Below, piece by piece: positions 25,601-37,819 of a DNA stretch of 64,000 bases (positions are counted from its first letter, which is position 1; the number at the start of each line of letters is the position of its first letter). Position numbers and translations under genes: made by a program. The stretch is taken from positions 117,623,579 through 117,687,578 of the forward strand of contig NC_133897.1 in assembly GCF_964199755.1 (NCBI RefSeq), read 5' to 3'. Under the pieces are notes generated by a model that saw nothing but the letters and a program-made list of their open reading frames with translations, made no database searches and was not told the origin of the DNA. Source of the DNA: Larus michahellis (lineage: Eukaryota; Chordata; Aves; Charadriiformes; Laridae).

Positions 25601-27845
25601 GTTAACATTCTTGTTAGTTCATGAGCAGCACTTCTTATGAAAAGCAAATAACTATTTAATAAAAGGCATCAAAAATAAAGTAGCAAGTGAACTCACTGCC
25701 ACTCCTCAGCTATTTATTCATTCAGAATAAATATTCCAATGTCAGCCAGCACTGACATATTGGCTGATGAGATTCACTGCTCTTAGTGATAACAGCTACA
25801 GGAAACATTGTAAATCTGGAATTTAAAAAACCTTTACCATTGAGCTTCACTCATCAAACCATGTCAGTGCCATAAAAAACCCAACCACTTTTGTAAACTC
25901 TACATTTAATTGCTTATATGAAATTGCCATTTGTCCTTTTCCTTTCGTCCTAACAAGCCAGGGGACCTACAATGCCTGTGAGTGGTTCTGTTGTGCATGT
26001 CAAATGGGGAGCAGTGGAGGGAATTTTTTTTATATTCCTGTGGTAAGTGATTGGGTGATCACAAGGAGAGGGACTGCATTCACCCAGAATTGGTGGTGTA
26101 TAGGTGTGCAGTCTAACCTAGGTCTCTACGCGCCTTCAAAAGTCAATGAGGACAATGAGGGCAGAGGGGCTGCCTTTTGAAGGTATTCATTTAAGGATGG
26201 GATGAAACTGCCTGCTGGAGCTGCCAAGTTATTTTTGCTGCCTATAAATAAATAAAGTTAGATTAGAGCTCAAATTTTAGACAGCTTAAAGTTAGGCAAG
26301 ACTACCTCCTCTGTAAGTAAGCCCTATTTAAAAGGATTATTTCACTCTAGGCTATAAAACAGTTTGATTAGATTATATGTTTGGCAATGGAGACATGTCA
26401 TTTAGGGGTAATGGATCGAAGTTTCAGTGGTGTCTCTGAGGAAGCAACCCAGGGGATGCTGAAAGAGACGGAGTATAGCTGAGCATTTTATGGTATTGTC
26501 AGTACTATGCATACTTTTCCACTTTATTGAGGTTGTATTTCATATGGTCTTGCACTTTGAAAACATTTAAACAGAAGGTAGTATTCATTTTTTATTACAC
26601 ATAATTACCTAAGTAGCCATGGCAAATTTTTTTTTTATAATATCTCCTGATGAACAAAAGACTAACCCATATCTAGATATCCCTGGGAAAAAAAAAAAAG
26701 CCCTCAGATCTACAGACCTCATGAGTGTCCTGCCCACACTTTTAAAGACATATGGAAATTCTTTATAATCAAGTTTAAGTGAACAAATCCAACCACAATC
26801 AGAAAAATCTTCTTGAATCCTTTAAAGTAATCAGTTACCATGCTTTTAATTTTCCTTTTAAAAATGATGGAGTATTGATAACATTTTGTTGTATAGTAAA
26901 AAATCGGAAAATGTCTTCCCATTGAAAGAGGTCAAAATGTATTATGCTAATTCCATGGCGTATAAAAACCAGGCTAAATCATAAAACCCAAATTCACACC
27001 ATATGATTCATTTTAATCAGCCACACTCTAAAGTAATATACAGATTAGTTACTAAAAAGGATTCCACAGAAAGATTAATGAATTTTGAAAATTAATTATG
27101 AAATAAAAATTTATACAAGGAAAAAAAACCCATAAAAATTATGTAGAGACTCAGCTTTGACAAAACTTACAGAGTTTTCCTTAACACAGAACTTACATTT
27201 TCACAGCAGCTCTGACAGTACTAGAAAGGGGTAGTCCTTTTGCACTGCCTTATCTAAAACAAAATTGAATTTCACAAATTATTTAGAAAATTATAAAGAG
27301 AAACACTGTTACAGATTTTCTCATGCAGCACAGTTATACAGATGCCAAAAGTTCTTCCTGTTCAAAGAATACCTTTTAGGCAGGGTGATGCATTTTTTCT
27401 TTTGCTGGTACAGAGCCTGCTGTTAAAGGCATGCTTCTTAGCAAAGGGAATAGCATCCTACAGTGTCTTGCATGACAGATGCGGTGTAGTTGCCAACCTG
27501 TAAAAAAGAGCTGACTTTGCAACCAAGTATTTTATAGAAAGTTTTAGAAAAACCTGAGAATCTGGTTATAGTTTCTATAGTGAGGTCGAGTGAGATTCTA
27601 GCGATTAGCTCCACAACTTTTATACAATCATCTATTTCTTTTTGTGAAATGATTATCTCGTAACACTGGTCATTCTGAAAAATCCAATCAAAATCAAGAA
27701 GGAATAGAAAGTATATGTGTGCTACTGACTACGTGCTACTGTTGAACTTCCTGGAAAGCCTGCTGACTAGTTGCTCAATTTCTGTGGAGTGAGTAAAGGA
27801 AAGATAAAACAAGTATGTTCTTATTAGTTGTAAGAAACACTCTGT
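22685..27845. other. Intergenic, nothing gene-like
   Basis: AT-rich DNA. A segment at 24,104-24,240 contains weak Pol III A-box-like (24,179-24,189) and B-box-like (24,215-24,223) matches, but their spacing is too short for a tRNA. No exon, RNA gene or clear transposon is seen. Confidence 0.45.
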
Positions 27846-27847
27846 CT

Positions 27848-27873
27848 CTTTCATCTTACTCTTTCATCTTACT
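27848..27873. repeat. 13-bp perfect tandem duplication
   Basis: CTTTCATCTTACT occurs twice without mismatch at 27,848-27,860 and 27,861-27,873. Confidence 0.9.
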
Positions 27874-27879
27874 AATTAT

Positions 27880-30800
27880 TTTTTGTAGGAGGTGTGATAA
27901 ATATTAATGCTAAAAACACTGATGCCAAAGTATGTATTTTAAGAACATTTCAGTAAAAGAAAAGAGATAAGGAAAGCTTAGATATGATGACATTGGAATT
28001 ACAACAGTGTCTGTGCGTCAATCCGAAATCAGTTCCTAGCTCCGCCCTCTGCCCCACGCAGACTGTCTGCATTAAAAACATGTAATTTTACATACTTCAG
28101 CTCCTCATCTCCAGCACTGTTTCCTGTTTCATCCTATCCACCTGTTTCATCCATTTAGAATAGATTTTTTTTTAGGGAATAGCCCTTAAGTATTTGGATA
28201 GTACTCATTTCTTAGGTGCCTTGAAGTTAAATAGACCCAAAACAACTTTACAGTATTACAATTAGGGAAAGAATAATTCACATCACAATAATAAAGGGAT
28301 AAATCATAAAAGACCACTGGTGATTCATGCAGAAAGGTGAAGGTTATTTTGAAGGCTCATACCAGAATTATCCATAAGGATGACGGGATTTGCTTTAGCC
28401 CCAACAAAGGAAGTCAAAGCAATGTTTGCAATCAGCTTTTAACAACAGCAAGACCAGGTCCATGCAATTCAGGCGAAGTTTAATATCAAAGGTTTGGTAG
28501 GCTGGATCAAATAAAACATTCATACTAATGTTTATAGGATAGAAATTACTGGGTTTAGTATGTATAAGTGAGTCATGAGTAACAAGAAATTAAAGCAGAG
28601 AGTTCCCTTGTGTGGCTATTTATTTATTTGTTTGTGTTTTTTGAAACATAATTTCTGAGGTTGGATACATCAAGTTATCAGTGAATATTTAAACGTAACA
28701 GGCACGACAAATATAAATAAAACCTCTAGTTCAGAGAATGATCTAAGATGAACTGATGACCTTCACTTTCAGGGGAAAAAAAAGGGCGGAAATCCATTGG
28801 GAAGCTTGCCCTCATGGCTAGGAAGGGGGGAACTGTCAGTGCCTACTATCCACAGTATTTAAAACACTATATCCAAAAGGATCTTCTTCCTATTGCCTTC
28901 AAAACCAGAAAATATGAAGAAAGTGAAGAGATACCTAAAGGCAGGGCAAAATACAATCCGTTATAAAGGCTTAGGACTGAAGGACACCTATCAACTTCTG
29001 TAGTTCCACTGGGGGGCCGTGAATCTTTGCACAAACTGCGGTGTCGTGTTATGTTCTTACACAGCCCTTTATAACAGAAGATAATATAGGTGATGGTATC
29101 TTGCCTTGTGAATATGAAAATGACCAAAACCCAACCCATGAATGACAATTTCCTTCTATGTTGCATAGTCAGGGATCAGAAAATACTGCTTGCTAAACCA
29201 GGTGCTTTTTGATGCTGCCTCTTTACCTCAGTATTAATTGACCTTGCTTCCCAAAGCGAGCCTCTAATTGCTGTGTGACTGTATGTGTGCTGTCAATAAT
29301 TCCTAATGATTGACTCCAATTTCTCAGTGCTTGAAGTTGCACTTTCTTGTTCCCTGAAACGTTCTTTTGTTCTCAATGCCTGTATGTTCCCCAAACTGTG
29401 TGGTCTTTCCTTTATTTCACTCCGCCAGCTGCTTTGGCATTCTGTGTCTTCTGTTTCAGATACATGAGTGGCTCTACACATTTGTGTTGTGAATATCATG
29501 TCTTCAAACCCTGAAAGACTTTTATGTACCCAAACGTTTTTGTTACAGATTTTATCCTGCCATCTGATGTGCAATATGGCCCACAGATGGTACAGATGAA
29601 ACCACCCTACAAGCTGTAAATGTTGATAGCCAAAATAGAAAGTTAGAAGAAAACATATAATGAATGTTTCTTCCTTTTCAAAAAAGCAAAACAAAAATAA
29701 GTCCAAATAAGAAAAGAGTTACTGCATTTAAGCTAGCAGACTAATTCTTACTCGTTCAATAGATACCTCTAAGTAAAATGAAACCATTTGAAATGTCAAG
29801 GGAAATCTAGACTGCAATTACTGGGATCAATTTAGATATAATTAAGTAATCTTGATCATATGCTATAGCAGGTATTCTACAGGCACCCTGATATGCTTTC
29901 AAATCTCTCACAAACTTTTAACAGTAATAATAAAGTCACTATCTAAATCTGCCCAGGGTCATATGGCAACATTATCTCAAGGGACAAATACTGATATTGC
30001 TTAATTATATTTTGCAGAATATCAACAGCATAGTTGACATATGCAGCATACAAGTGGGCATATTAAAATGGCAGCCTAAACTCTTTTGCAGCTATCTAAT
30101 TCCAAGTTTCCCGAAAAAAATAAGCGTACAACTTACATCAAGCAAAGTGGCAAAGCTTTAGGACTTGATCCTAAACCCTGATCTGTCTTGGCAAAGTCTC
30201 CTAAATTCTGCTTCAGCGAAATTTTTAACTATTTGTTGTAAAGGGTCATATTATCAGCAACTTTATAGATACACAGATATCAAGACAGTTAGGCTAATGG
30301 AGGCAGCATGTCTTCAGATAATCCACAGCTGAAGCCCAGCTCTAAGCAATTCAAGTGTGAGAGCAGTCCTGCCAAAGACAACTGATTTAGCTATTCACGT
30401 AAAAATTGCATAATCTCAGAATCAAAGGAGCCAATGAACAAACCAGTTGCACAGCTTTATGTGGGAGATACCTTGTTTTTAAGAACAAATGTGATGTGAG
30501 AATATACGTAAGAGAATTGTGGAGCTCAAGGCTGTAGCTGTGAGCTAAGATGTACCGAAGTACTACACAGAAGTGCCAAAGAAGTTGGTAGGAAAGCAAC
30601 TTCTTTTGGTATTTCCTACCATAGAAGTTCGTAGGAAAAAAGTGCGTATCCAGAAATATAAATTCATATGGATGCATAAAAGGAAGTGATGTATATATTT
30701 TGTATATATGTGTTGCATAATCTGAGATGGCTTGAGGATTCTTTCCTGACAAGTTTGCTATGAAGACTGCACAATGACATGTCCCAACCTTTGGTCTCTA

Positions 30801-31860
30801 ACCTATCTACACAGATATACGGACCCATTACTACACTTTCACATCCCATTCAATGAAATGAAGTGCAAATCAGCGTGTCATAAAAAAGCAGTGCTCAAAT
30901 TAAACAGAAGCAATACTGAAAACCTGCTTAGAAGTTATCAGAAAAAGTGGTTAATGCCTCCGTTTCTCATTTCTGGACCGAGCAGCATTACTGCAGTGCC
31001 ACGCCATTGCTGTACCATCTGTACTTTCTCCTAGAGGTAGGGACAGTTTTTTCCATCCCACTTTTTGACGGAAAGTCTCATTATCTCTGGTAATAAGAAC
31101 ACTCACTAGGATGCTGGAACTTAATCTTTTAACCAGAAAAACAATGTGAGAAAAGTACTGGACATCTTCTTTTTCTCAATGTCACACAGCAGCAGGTTCC
31201 TGTCAAAGAAAACAAATGCTGCCACTTTTTTTTGTCATTATCACTTTTTTTTTTTGCAGCTGTTGAGGCAGAAACATAGGACTGCATAAGATTGAGCCCA
31301 GTGGTCTTGAGAGAACAAAAAGGCTTTTTGAAAGGCTCTCAAGAAATAAGCCCTTTGAAAAGCAGAAAGTGAAAAAGAGAGGAGATGCTTCATATGGTAG
31401 CTCAATCAATCAAAGGTAAAAGGAAGAAAATGCAAAATCATTTTTTCCCTCTTCAATGGATATTTACCTTCAGAGCACCCTGCTATATTTCGAGTCTCCT
31501 TCCCATGCTCCCGCTAAGTCCAACCTTCATCTTTACATGCACCAAGAATCCAACCCCCTGCTTCCCCACGCAGACTTGGGCTCCATTTACAGCTCCAAAT
31601 GTTCCATCTGTTCTGTTTCCGTCCCCTCCAACGCACTCAGATCCCCTCCTCTCCACCTGCCTTGCCTTGAGCCCTCTTCAGTTCAATCCCCAACGCAAGT
31701 TCGCGCACAATCTCCTCCTCTAGTCTGTCTGTAGCATCCTCCTAGCATCCTAAGCCCCTTCAGCTTCTACTTTCCCACTCTTGGACTAGCTCCTAAATCC
31801 AACTAACTAAACCCAAAACAAAACATGAGATGACCCCTCCAACTTTAAACGCTGTCCACA
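27880..31860. other. Intergenic; one long minus-strand open frame without known domain
   Basis: AT-rich sequence upstream of the CpG island. The only open frame of note is on the minus strand at 29,293-29,706 (137 codons). It has a hydrophobic N-terminal half and a charged, Glu/Arg/Ser-rich C-terminal half. It matches no family I recognise and could be a chance frame or a fragment of an old repeat. From about 31,490 to 31,860 the plus strand becomes strongly pyrimidine-rich on the approach to the CpG island. Confidence 0.4.
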
Positions 31861-32078
31861 GCCCTGACTGGCCCGCACCGCAGGGCTGCCCCTGGCAGGG
31901 TGGTGGAGATGGCATCCCAGTGCCGTCTTCTCCCTCCGCCGGCCACCCGGCCCCGACGGATTTCTGACAGGCTTTTGACGCTTCCCGGCTCCCTCCTTGT
32001 CTCCCCTCCCCGCAGGGCCTCGTCTCTTCGCCCCTTAACGGGAAGCACCCCAGCTCTCTCTCCCCTCACCGCCCCTCG

Positions 32079-32090
32079 GCCGCCATGTTG
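32079..32090 (-). promoter_or_regulatory. YY1 motif
   Basis: On the minus strand the sequence reads CAACATGGCGGC, one base from the canonical CAAGATGGCGGC element that YY1 binds, often just downstream of a start site. It lies about 370 bp upstream of the presumed plus-strand start and faces away from it. That would suit a divergent antisense start. Confidence 0.55.
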
Positions 32091-32450
32091 CAGGCCTCCG
32101 CTGCCCTCCTCCACTAACCCCCGTCCACCCCAGCGCCCCTTCCCGACCCATCACCTCAGTCCCTGTCACGACGCGGCCGCCTCCCTTTTCCCAACCCCAG
32201 CCGTCCTGGGGCCTAGCCCCGGATGGGGGGAGGCCGTTCGTCCCTCTGCCCTGCCGCCCGCCGGACACACACCCCCCCGCCCCGCCTCACCTGAGAGCGG
32301 CTCCCCCGCGGCCACCGCCCGCTCCCCTAGCCCGCCACCCCACCAACCCCCTCCGACCCCTCTCCCTCTCCGCTGTCAGAGCCGGAGGGGCGGCACCTGC
32401 GGGTCCGCCCCATTCTCCTCCCCTCGCCTCCCCTCCCCTCCTCCCGCCGG

Positions 32451-32642
32451 AGAGACAGAGAGACTGAGACCCGCAGGGAGACGGCGGCACTGTGGGCGCC
32501 GGGCGCGACTGCGGAGCGCAGTTGCTCGGTGTGAGGGGAGAAATTAAAAACAACAAAAAAAATTCATTTAATTTTTTTTTTCCCCCCAAAGTGAGGGAGG
32601 GGTGGAAGGAGAGCTCTTCAACTTCTCTCTCTGCCCAGCAAG
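32451..32642 (+). other. Predicted untranslated first exon of a plus-strand gene
   Basis: The donor CAAG|GTAAGG at 32,643 is close to the vertebrate consensus. The 192 nt before it contain no ATG, as expected for a 5' leader. The start (about 32,451) is inferred from the C-to-G skew switch and the C-rich array immediately upstream, so it may be off by tens of bases. Inside the exon is an unusual A-rich then T-rich stretch (AAATTAAAAACAACAAAA, then a run of ten T followed by C) within otherwise GC-rich sequence. The exon would join the predicted exon at 49,364, about 16.7 kb downstream. I do not recognise the gene. Confidence 0.6.
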
Positions 32643-33131
32643 GTAAGGGAGCGGCGGGGGGCTTTACTTCGCCTTCTCGCCGGTGTCCGGCGAAGGCGCG
32701 GGGGTAGCGGGTCGGGGCGGCGGCGGTCGTGCCCCGCTCGCTGGGTCGCGCTCGGTGTCAGTCATTCCGCAGGGCGCAGCACCGGCAGCGGCGGAAGGGG
32801 GGGCCGCCAGCGGCGCGGCGGGCTGCGGCCGATGTCAGTGGCGGGCTGATGGTGTCCTCCCCCGAGTGGGCTCCAGCCCTTTGTTACCGTCATTTTGGAC
32901 CGGAGCGAGGAGGGAAATGACCCCGCGCCGACGGGGCATGGCGGGGGCGGGAGAACCCTGGCCGGCGGCGGCCGCGGGACCAAGGCCGCCCCGGTGTGCG
33001 GGCGGGTGAGCGGCAGCAAAGCGCCGGGGGGCGGTGGGGAGGTGGGTTCGTGGCGGGGGGGTGCAGGTGGTTCTGCCGGAGAGCGGGCGGGCGGCGAGTT
33101 CCCCCGCCCCGCGCTGCCATGCGGGCGGCCG

Positions 33132-33145
33132 CCGGCAGGGGGCTC
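33132..33145 (+). promoter_or_regulatory. CTCF-like motif in the CpG island
   Basis: CCGGCAGGGGGCTC fits the central CTCF core (CCxxCAGGGGGC) but is weaker at the flanks. GC-rich islands often contain such matches by chance. If real it would pair in orientation with the site at 19,532. Confidence 0.3.
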
Positions 33146-33210
33146 GGCTGCCTCGCCCTCCGCGCCCCCGGGGAGGCTTCGCCTGAGGGGACGGGGAGAG
33201 CGCCGGTGGC

Positions 33211-33239
33211 GGGCGGTCTTGGGGGGCGGGGGTTTAGGG
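33211..33239 (+). other. G-quadruplex motif downstream of the first exon
   Basis: Four G-runs (33,211-213, 33,221-226, 33,228-232, 33,237-239) are separated by loops of 7, 1 and 4 nt and satisfy the G3+N1-7 rule. They are on the non-template strand of the predicted gene, about 570 nt after its first donor. A second G-rich cluster lies at about 33,027-33,062, with one loop slightly over the limit. Confidence 0.7.
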
Positions 33240-33729
33240 AGGCTGTTCTGAACATGTACGGGCTGGTTTTGAGGAGAGGAGGACAGGGCGTCGGGTCTCC
33301 TTGCCGGGTGGGGAGGGCAGGGTGTGGGGTGTGCGTGTCCTCTGGAGACGCGGCAGCCCAAGGGGCAGTAAGGGCCGCTCCGAGGGCAGGCTGCCGTCGG
33401 CGGGCCCCCTCACGGGCGGCCCTCCCTCCAGTTGTTCCCTTCGGCCGATAGACAGGGACGCGTTTGCTGTTGGGAAGTAAAGGTAGCGGGAGGACGCGGG
33501 GGGGAAACCCGGCTTCGCTGGAGCTGTCGGCGGGTCTCCGAGGCGGCTGACAGCCGTGTGTGCAGGGGCAGCGGTTGGTACCGCCGGGTACCGGCCCGGC
33601 CGTGGCCTCCCCAGCGCTGCCCGCGGCTTCCGTGAAAGCTCCGAAAGGTGGAAATTTAGTTTAAGCCACGGGATTTCGGCCGACCGCCGAGGGTGGCCCA
33701 CGGGGTGCTGTTTGTTTAGGCCCCTAAAC

Positions 33730-36700
33730 CTGCGTCCCTGTTCCGAAATTTGAGAATTATGAATGGTCAGATGTGTTTAAAGTGCGGGGGACTTTCAAGT
33801 CACCTGGGGGAAAAATATTTCCCATGTCTGTTGCTTGTCAGTATGCTTGCTTTAATTACCCTGAAGACATGACCTTTATTTACATAATTTCCTTTGGCTT
33901 TCTTTGGATTGGTGACTCTTGTGACTTTTCCCCTGAATGATATTTTCAGTATTATTGAAACGATATTTCATATTCTTCATACTTTGTTGATACCTTGTTA
34001 CAAAGAGCTTTTTAAAAGATTGAAATAAAAGGCTGCTGAAGAAGAAAGTGCTGTTTTTTATTTCCTGACTTTAGGAATAACTGAAGCATAGTTTTTTATT
34101 ACAATTATTACTGTTGTTTAGACCTGAGAGTGAAGGGAGTAGGCACGTGTTTCAGATGTGGATATAGTTATATATGTGATCTCTGAGAGGACAAGTAAAA
34201 GCTTTCTGCACTCTTAAAAACTGTAATGCATGGCTAAGTTTGTTTTTTGTTAATGGATATTGCCTTAAAGAAAAACAAGGATGGGTCTTCTATTGATTGA
34301 AAAGCTTATTACATATGCACTAGTCGGATTAAAAAAAATATTCTTTGAAAATATTAAACCTTATCCTGAAGAATTTGTTTGTGAGTAGGACAAAATCACT
34401 TACGGAGCTGATGGATTAACTTTTTAAATACCTCTTTGCGAAGGAATAAGGATTGTGTGAGGATTCTCAGAGTTATTGAGAAATGTTTATTTATTCCTCA
34501 TTTTAACACTTGTGGATTTCAAACATACACATACTTTTTCTCATGTATTCTCAAGTATTTCCAACAAAACGCTCCAGAAAGTCAATGATTGTTCAGTATG
34601 TGCCTACCTGTTTAAAGGGTTGGGCTGCGAACCCTGAAGGTTTAATTATACATCTGTTAATACAGATAAAAAAATACAGTGTATGTTTCTGTTTGTTTGT
34701 TGTTGGTAGTGTTTGTACAAAACAAATTTTTCACTAAGGTGTTTAACAGAAAAAGAATTTAGTTATAAAACCCGGTATGTATGTACCCGGAATTCGTATT
34801 AAGTGGGTTTGGCTGTAGGTAATGTAACAATCAGAAATAGTGATGACTTTTTGGTAAGGCAGTTTTAAGCCCAGGATGTAATAGTAAAGGAAATAAGCAG
34901 TAACAGGCAACCTGATTACTGAGCTTTTACTGGGATAATTAAAATATGTGAAGTTTCTTAAGATCTCATGCGGACATGTCAGATGAAAGGAGGTGATCTG
35001 GCTGTGTGAAATGTTTGTCTAGAATTGAAAAAAGCACATTTGGTTCAAGGTCTTCTTAAACACCTAACTATTGGCATTGATATTTGGCAGTTCAACAAGT
35101 CACGTCCAAAGTATTTTGCAGATACAAGGAAGAACAAAACTTGGTAGTGTAATTTAGGAAACTCTGATTAGGTGCTATGGGATATAGGGACTTAAACTAT
35201 TTTTAAGGGAAATCTGGAAAGATCTCTGTACTGTGGAGCCTTTCTTATTATGAACTCTGGGCTATCCATCTAGTGTAAAACTAGAGTCAGTATAATGTCA
35301 AAAATATACTCTAGGAAATGTTATTAATGATAACTAAAAAAAAAAAAAAAAAGATTGAATGCATTTCTCTCTAACTTCCAGTGTTTCTAGGAAATTAAGT
35401 GGGCACAGAACTGTAAGGATTTTACTTTCAGCAGTGTAACCTTTTGTAGTATCTTTCATATTAAGCATTTTCGAGTGGTTTTTAAAAGTGCTTTTATGCT
35501 TTTTGTGTGGTTCTGTACCATATGTTTTGTATTTAATTCTTTGAATGACCACTGAAGTGCAGCCAACTTTGGGTGAATGTGGCAACTGTTAACTAGCGCT
35601 TAGCAACAGTGCACAATAATCAAGACGGGAAGTGAAGAAGAATACCATGTCTAATTGAAACTACAGGGGGCATTTAGGTAGGTAGGACGTAATTAACAAA
35701 ACCTGGAGCTTGGGCATGATATTAAGGCATCACATCTTTACTCTTGTAAAAAGGATTGTGGAATCATTAATATAAAAAACACTTCAGATTTTTGGTTTTA
35801 TACATCAGATGGACAGCCTCTTTGAGATGTACATGTGTTGCCTATTCTTGCATAATCATTTCTCGCACATAACGGAGAAGACACGTTTTCCTTTGCTTCT
35901 AAAACAGAATTGTGAAAGGGAAGGCTGTTTGAGGAGACTGACAAATGAAGGAGTAATAAGCCTTGACATTTTGACAATGATGTCTTTTAGAGAATTAGTC
36001 CTGTGAACTAGAGTTCATTAGATATAGTAAGTGATTAAGATGTCTCTAATATTCTGAAACAGATTACAGTGGCAGTCATAAAACAACACTAAATTTTTAC
36101 AGTTAATGTGTTGTTATTTTCTCTAAGAATAATTGACTTTCCTCAAACCCTGTCCTGTCATGACATTCCTTAAAGTGTTGTGAAAAGTGTTGCTTGAAGG
36201 AATATTTGCTCAAAATACTTCTGCCTAATATAGTTTCGATTTCACTTCGTAAAAATCCCAAACCTGATAATTTTGTTTCATGCTGTATTCTGTGTGGAGA
36301 TATATTCATGGACCAATTTTATGTCCTGTATATCCCGAAATGTCTTGTTTCTAAGAACTCTGAAAATATCCTCATATAATAAGGAGAGAACTAGTAAATG
36401 AATTTTCAGTGAGTCATTACAGAGGCTCACTTGCAACTCTGAGCATGGCTAGTATAGCCCCTGTTAATGGATTCGAACTTGCAAGTAGGCAGTGAAAATG
36501 ACCCAAAAATAAGGAGCCATGCTGTGAAGGTGCTTATGGTGGTGAACTGTCCAGTAGCATTAGGCTCTTAATATTTTAATAGAATAATTAATGCTCTTAT
36601 AATGCAAAAGAAAAAATCCAGAATGTCTGTTGGAGGAACTTGCAGATGACAGAAGTTTGAAGCAGTGGTGATTCACAGTGGCAACAGCCAAATCTTGTAC

Positions 36701-37770
36701 CCTGCTGTGGTTGGCTTTGACATATCAAATAGAAGTATGGAGCTCCTTATAGAAATGGTGCTAAAATTTAATTTATTTTTTTTTATTTGAGTGACTCCTG
36801 AAGCCATGCCAGGTGACTTCTGTTGTCTTACTCTGTCACACGGTAATGTCACAGGTTCTGTGAAATTCTTTTGGGATGTGAGATGCCATAGAGAATTGTG
36901 TAAATGACTATTTTCATTGAAGTGTATTTAATGTAATTCTCATTGAGTTAGCATTTTAAGTTCCGTGGCACTTCAGAGGTTTAATTACAAATAAACATAT
37001 ACCTGATCTGAAGATCTTACAGCATGTATTGTCACATGCTTTGGTTAATTTCCATTTAAGTTTTTTTCATTGCAGTAATGTTACTGTAACTAATAAAATT
37101 TTCATAACACATAGAAGATGGGAAGAACTGTATGTTGCGACATAAAATCACCAAAAGAATAAGATGGTAGGGAGCAGTCTGAGTCAGTATGACAATATCT
37201 GATACAAACCTTAAATTAATATTCCCCAGGCAAGGTTTTAGAGAGGTTATTTTGAGGTAGTTTTTCAAACTGATGGAGCTATGAACAGCAAAACAGTGTG
37301 GGCAGACTTAAGATACTGTTACTTAAGAGATTACCAGACATCTGTCATAGTGGTTCCACGAACAAGCCTGGAGTGACTAGATTTTTATAAAATGCTGTGC
37401 AAAGATCCTCCTGTTCTCTCACTCCTATCTCCATCGTAGTCTGTAATTAGCTCTACTCAAGACCGTTGATGTGATCTGAGCAGAGCACTTTGAGGAAAGT
37501 GAAGAATTTAGTTAATGAATGTAATTGTGGTCTGAAATGCACTCTATTAATGCTGTTCTTTTTTTTTTTCTTTTTTAAATGGAAACTCATCTGTGCATCT
37601 CAACAAAAGTAATAGGACTTCCCTGAACGTTCAGTGGGAAGTTGTTAAGGTTAGTGAGGTGGCTGACTATTTTAAACTGGTGTATTTAGGGTGGCGAATC
37701 CAATTGAACATTTTGCTAGTACCTCTGTGTTTTTGCACTGAATTCTGCTGCATCTGCCTCCGCAGCACCA
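33730..37770. other. Predicted first intron, nothing recognised
   Basis: AT-rich sequence with homopolymers (for example the A-run at 35,336-35,352). No exon with paired splice sites and no clear transposon is seen. A B-box-like GTTCGAATCC on the minus strand near 36,470-36,480 lacks an A box. Confidence 0.45.
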
Positions 37771-37816
37771 ATTTCTCTGGAATTTGGAGTGTACATCACT
37801 GAAATTCCAGAGAAAT
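37771..37816. repeat. Perfect 15-bp hairpin
   Basis: ATTTCTCTGGAATTT (37,771-37,785) is followed, after a 16-nt loop, by its exact reverse complement (37,802-37,816). Pairing does not extend outside the arms, so the stem is too short for a standard microRNA precursor. Confidence 0.9.
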
Positions 37817-37819
37817 CAG

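Larger units (their letters stand above)
31870..33720. promoter_or_regulatory. CpG-island promoter
   Basis: CpG density and GC content rise sharply at about 31,870 and fall back near 33,720, in contrast to the strongly CpG-depleted surroundings. There is no TATA box. The island holds GC boxes (CCCCGCCCCGCC at about 32,276-32,287), a C-rich CCTCCC array directly upstream of the presumed start (32,414-32,448), a YY1 motif and G-quadruplex potential. Plus-strand composition flips from C-rich (31,900-32,448) to G-rich (32,449-33,250), the skew pattern seen at CpG-island transcription starts that form R-loops. Together with the donor at 32,643 this supports a plus-strand start near 32,450. The C-rich flank would be G-rich on the minus strand, so divergent transcription is plausible. 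Confidence 0.85.

Noticed and set aside
31900-33451. Long open frames on both strands of the CpG island (up to about 215 codons)
   Set aside because: High GC makes stop codons rare. The frames overlap on both strands, are Pro/Arg/Gly/Ala-rich with no domain, and several lack a true ATG start.
36470-36482. B-box-like GTTCGAATCC on the minus strand
   Set aside because: No A box or cloverleaf pairing at tRNA distance. It is a chance decamer.
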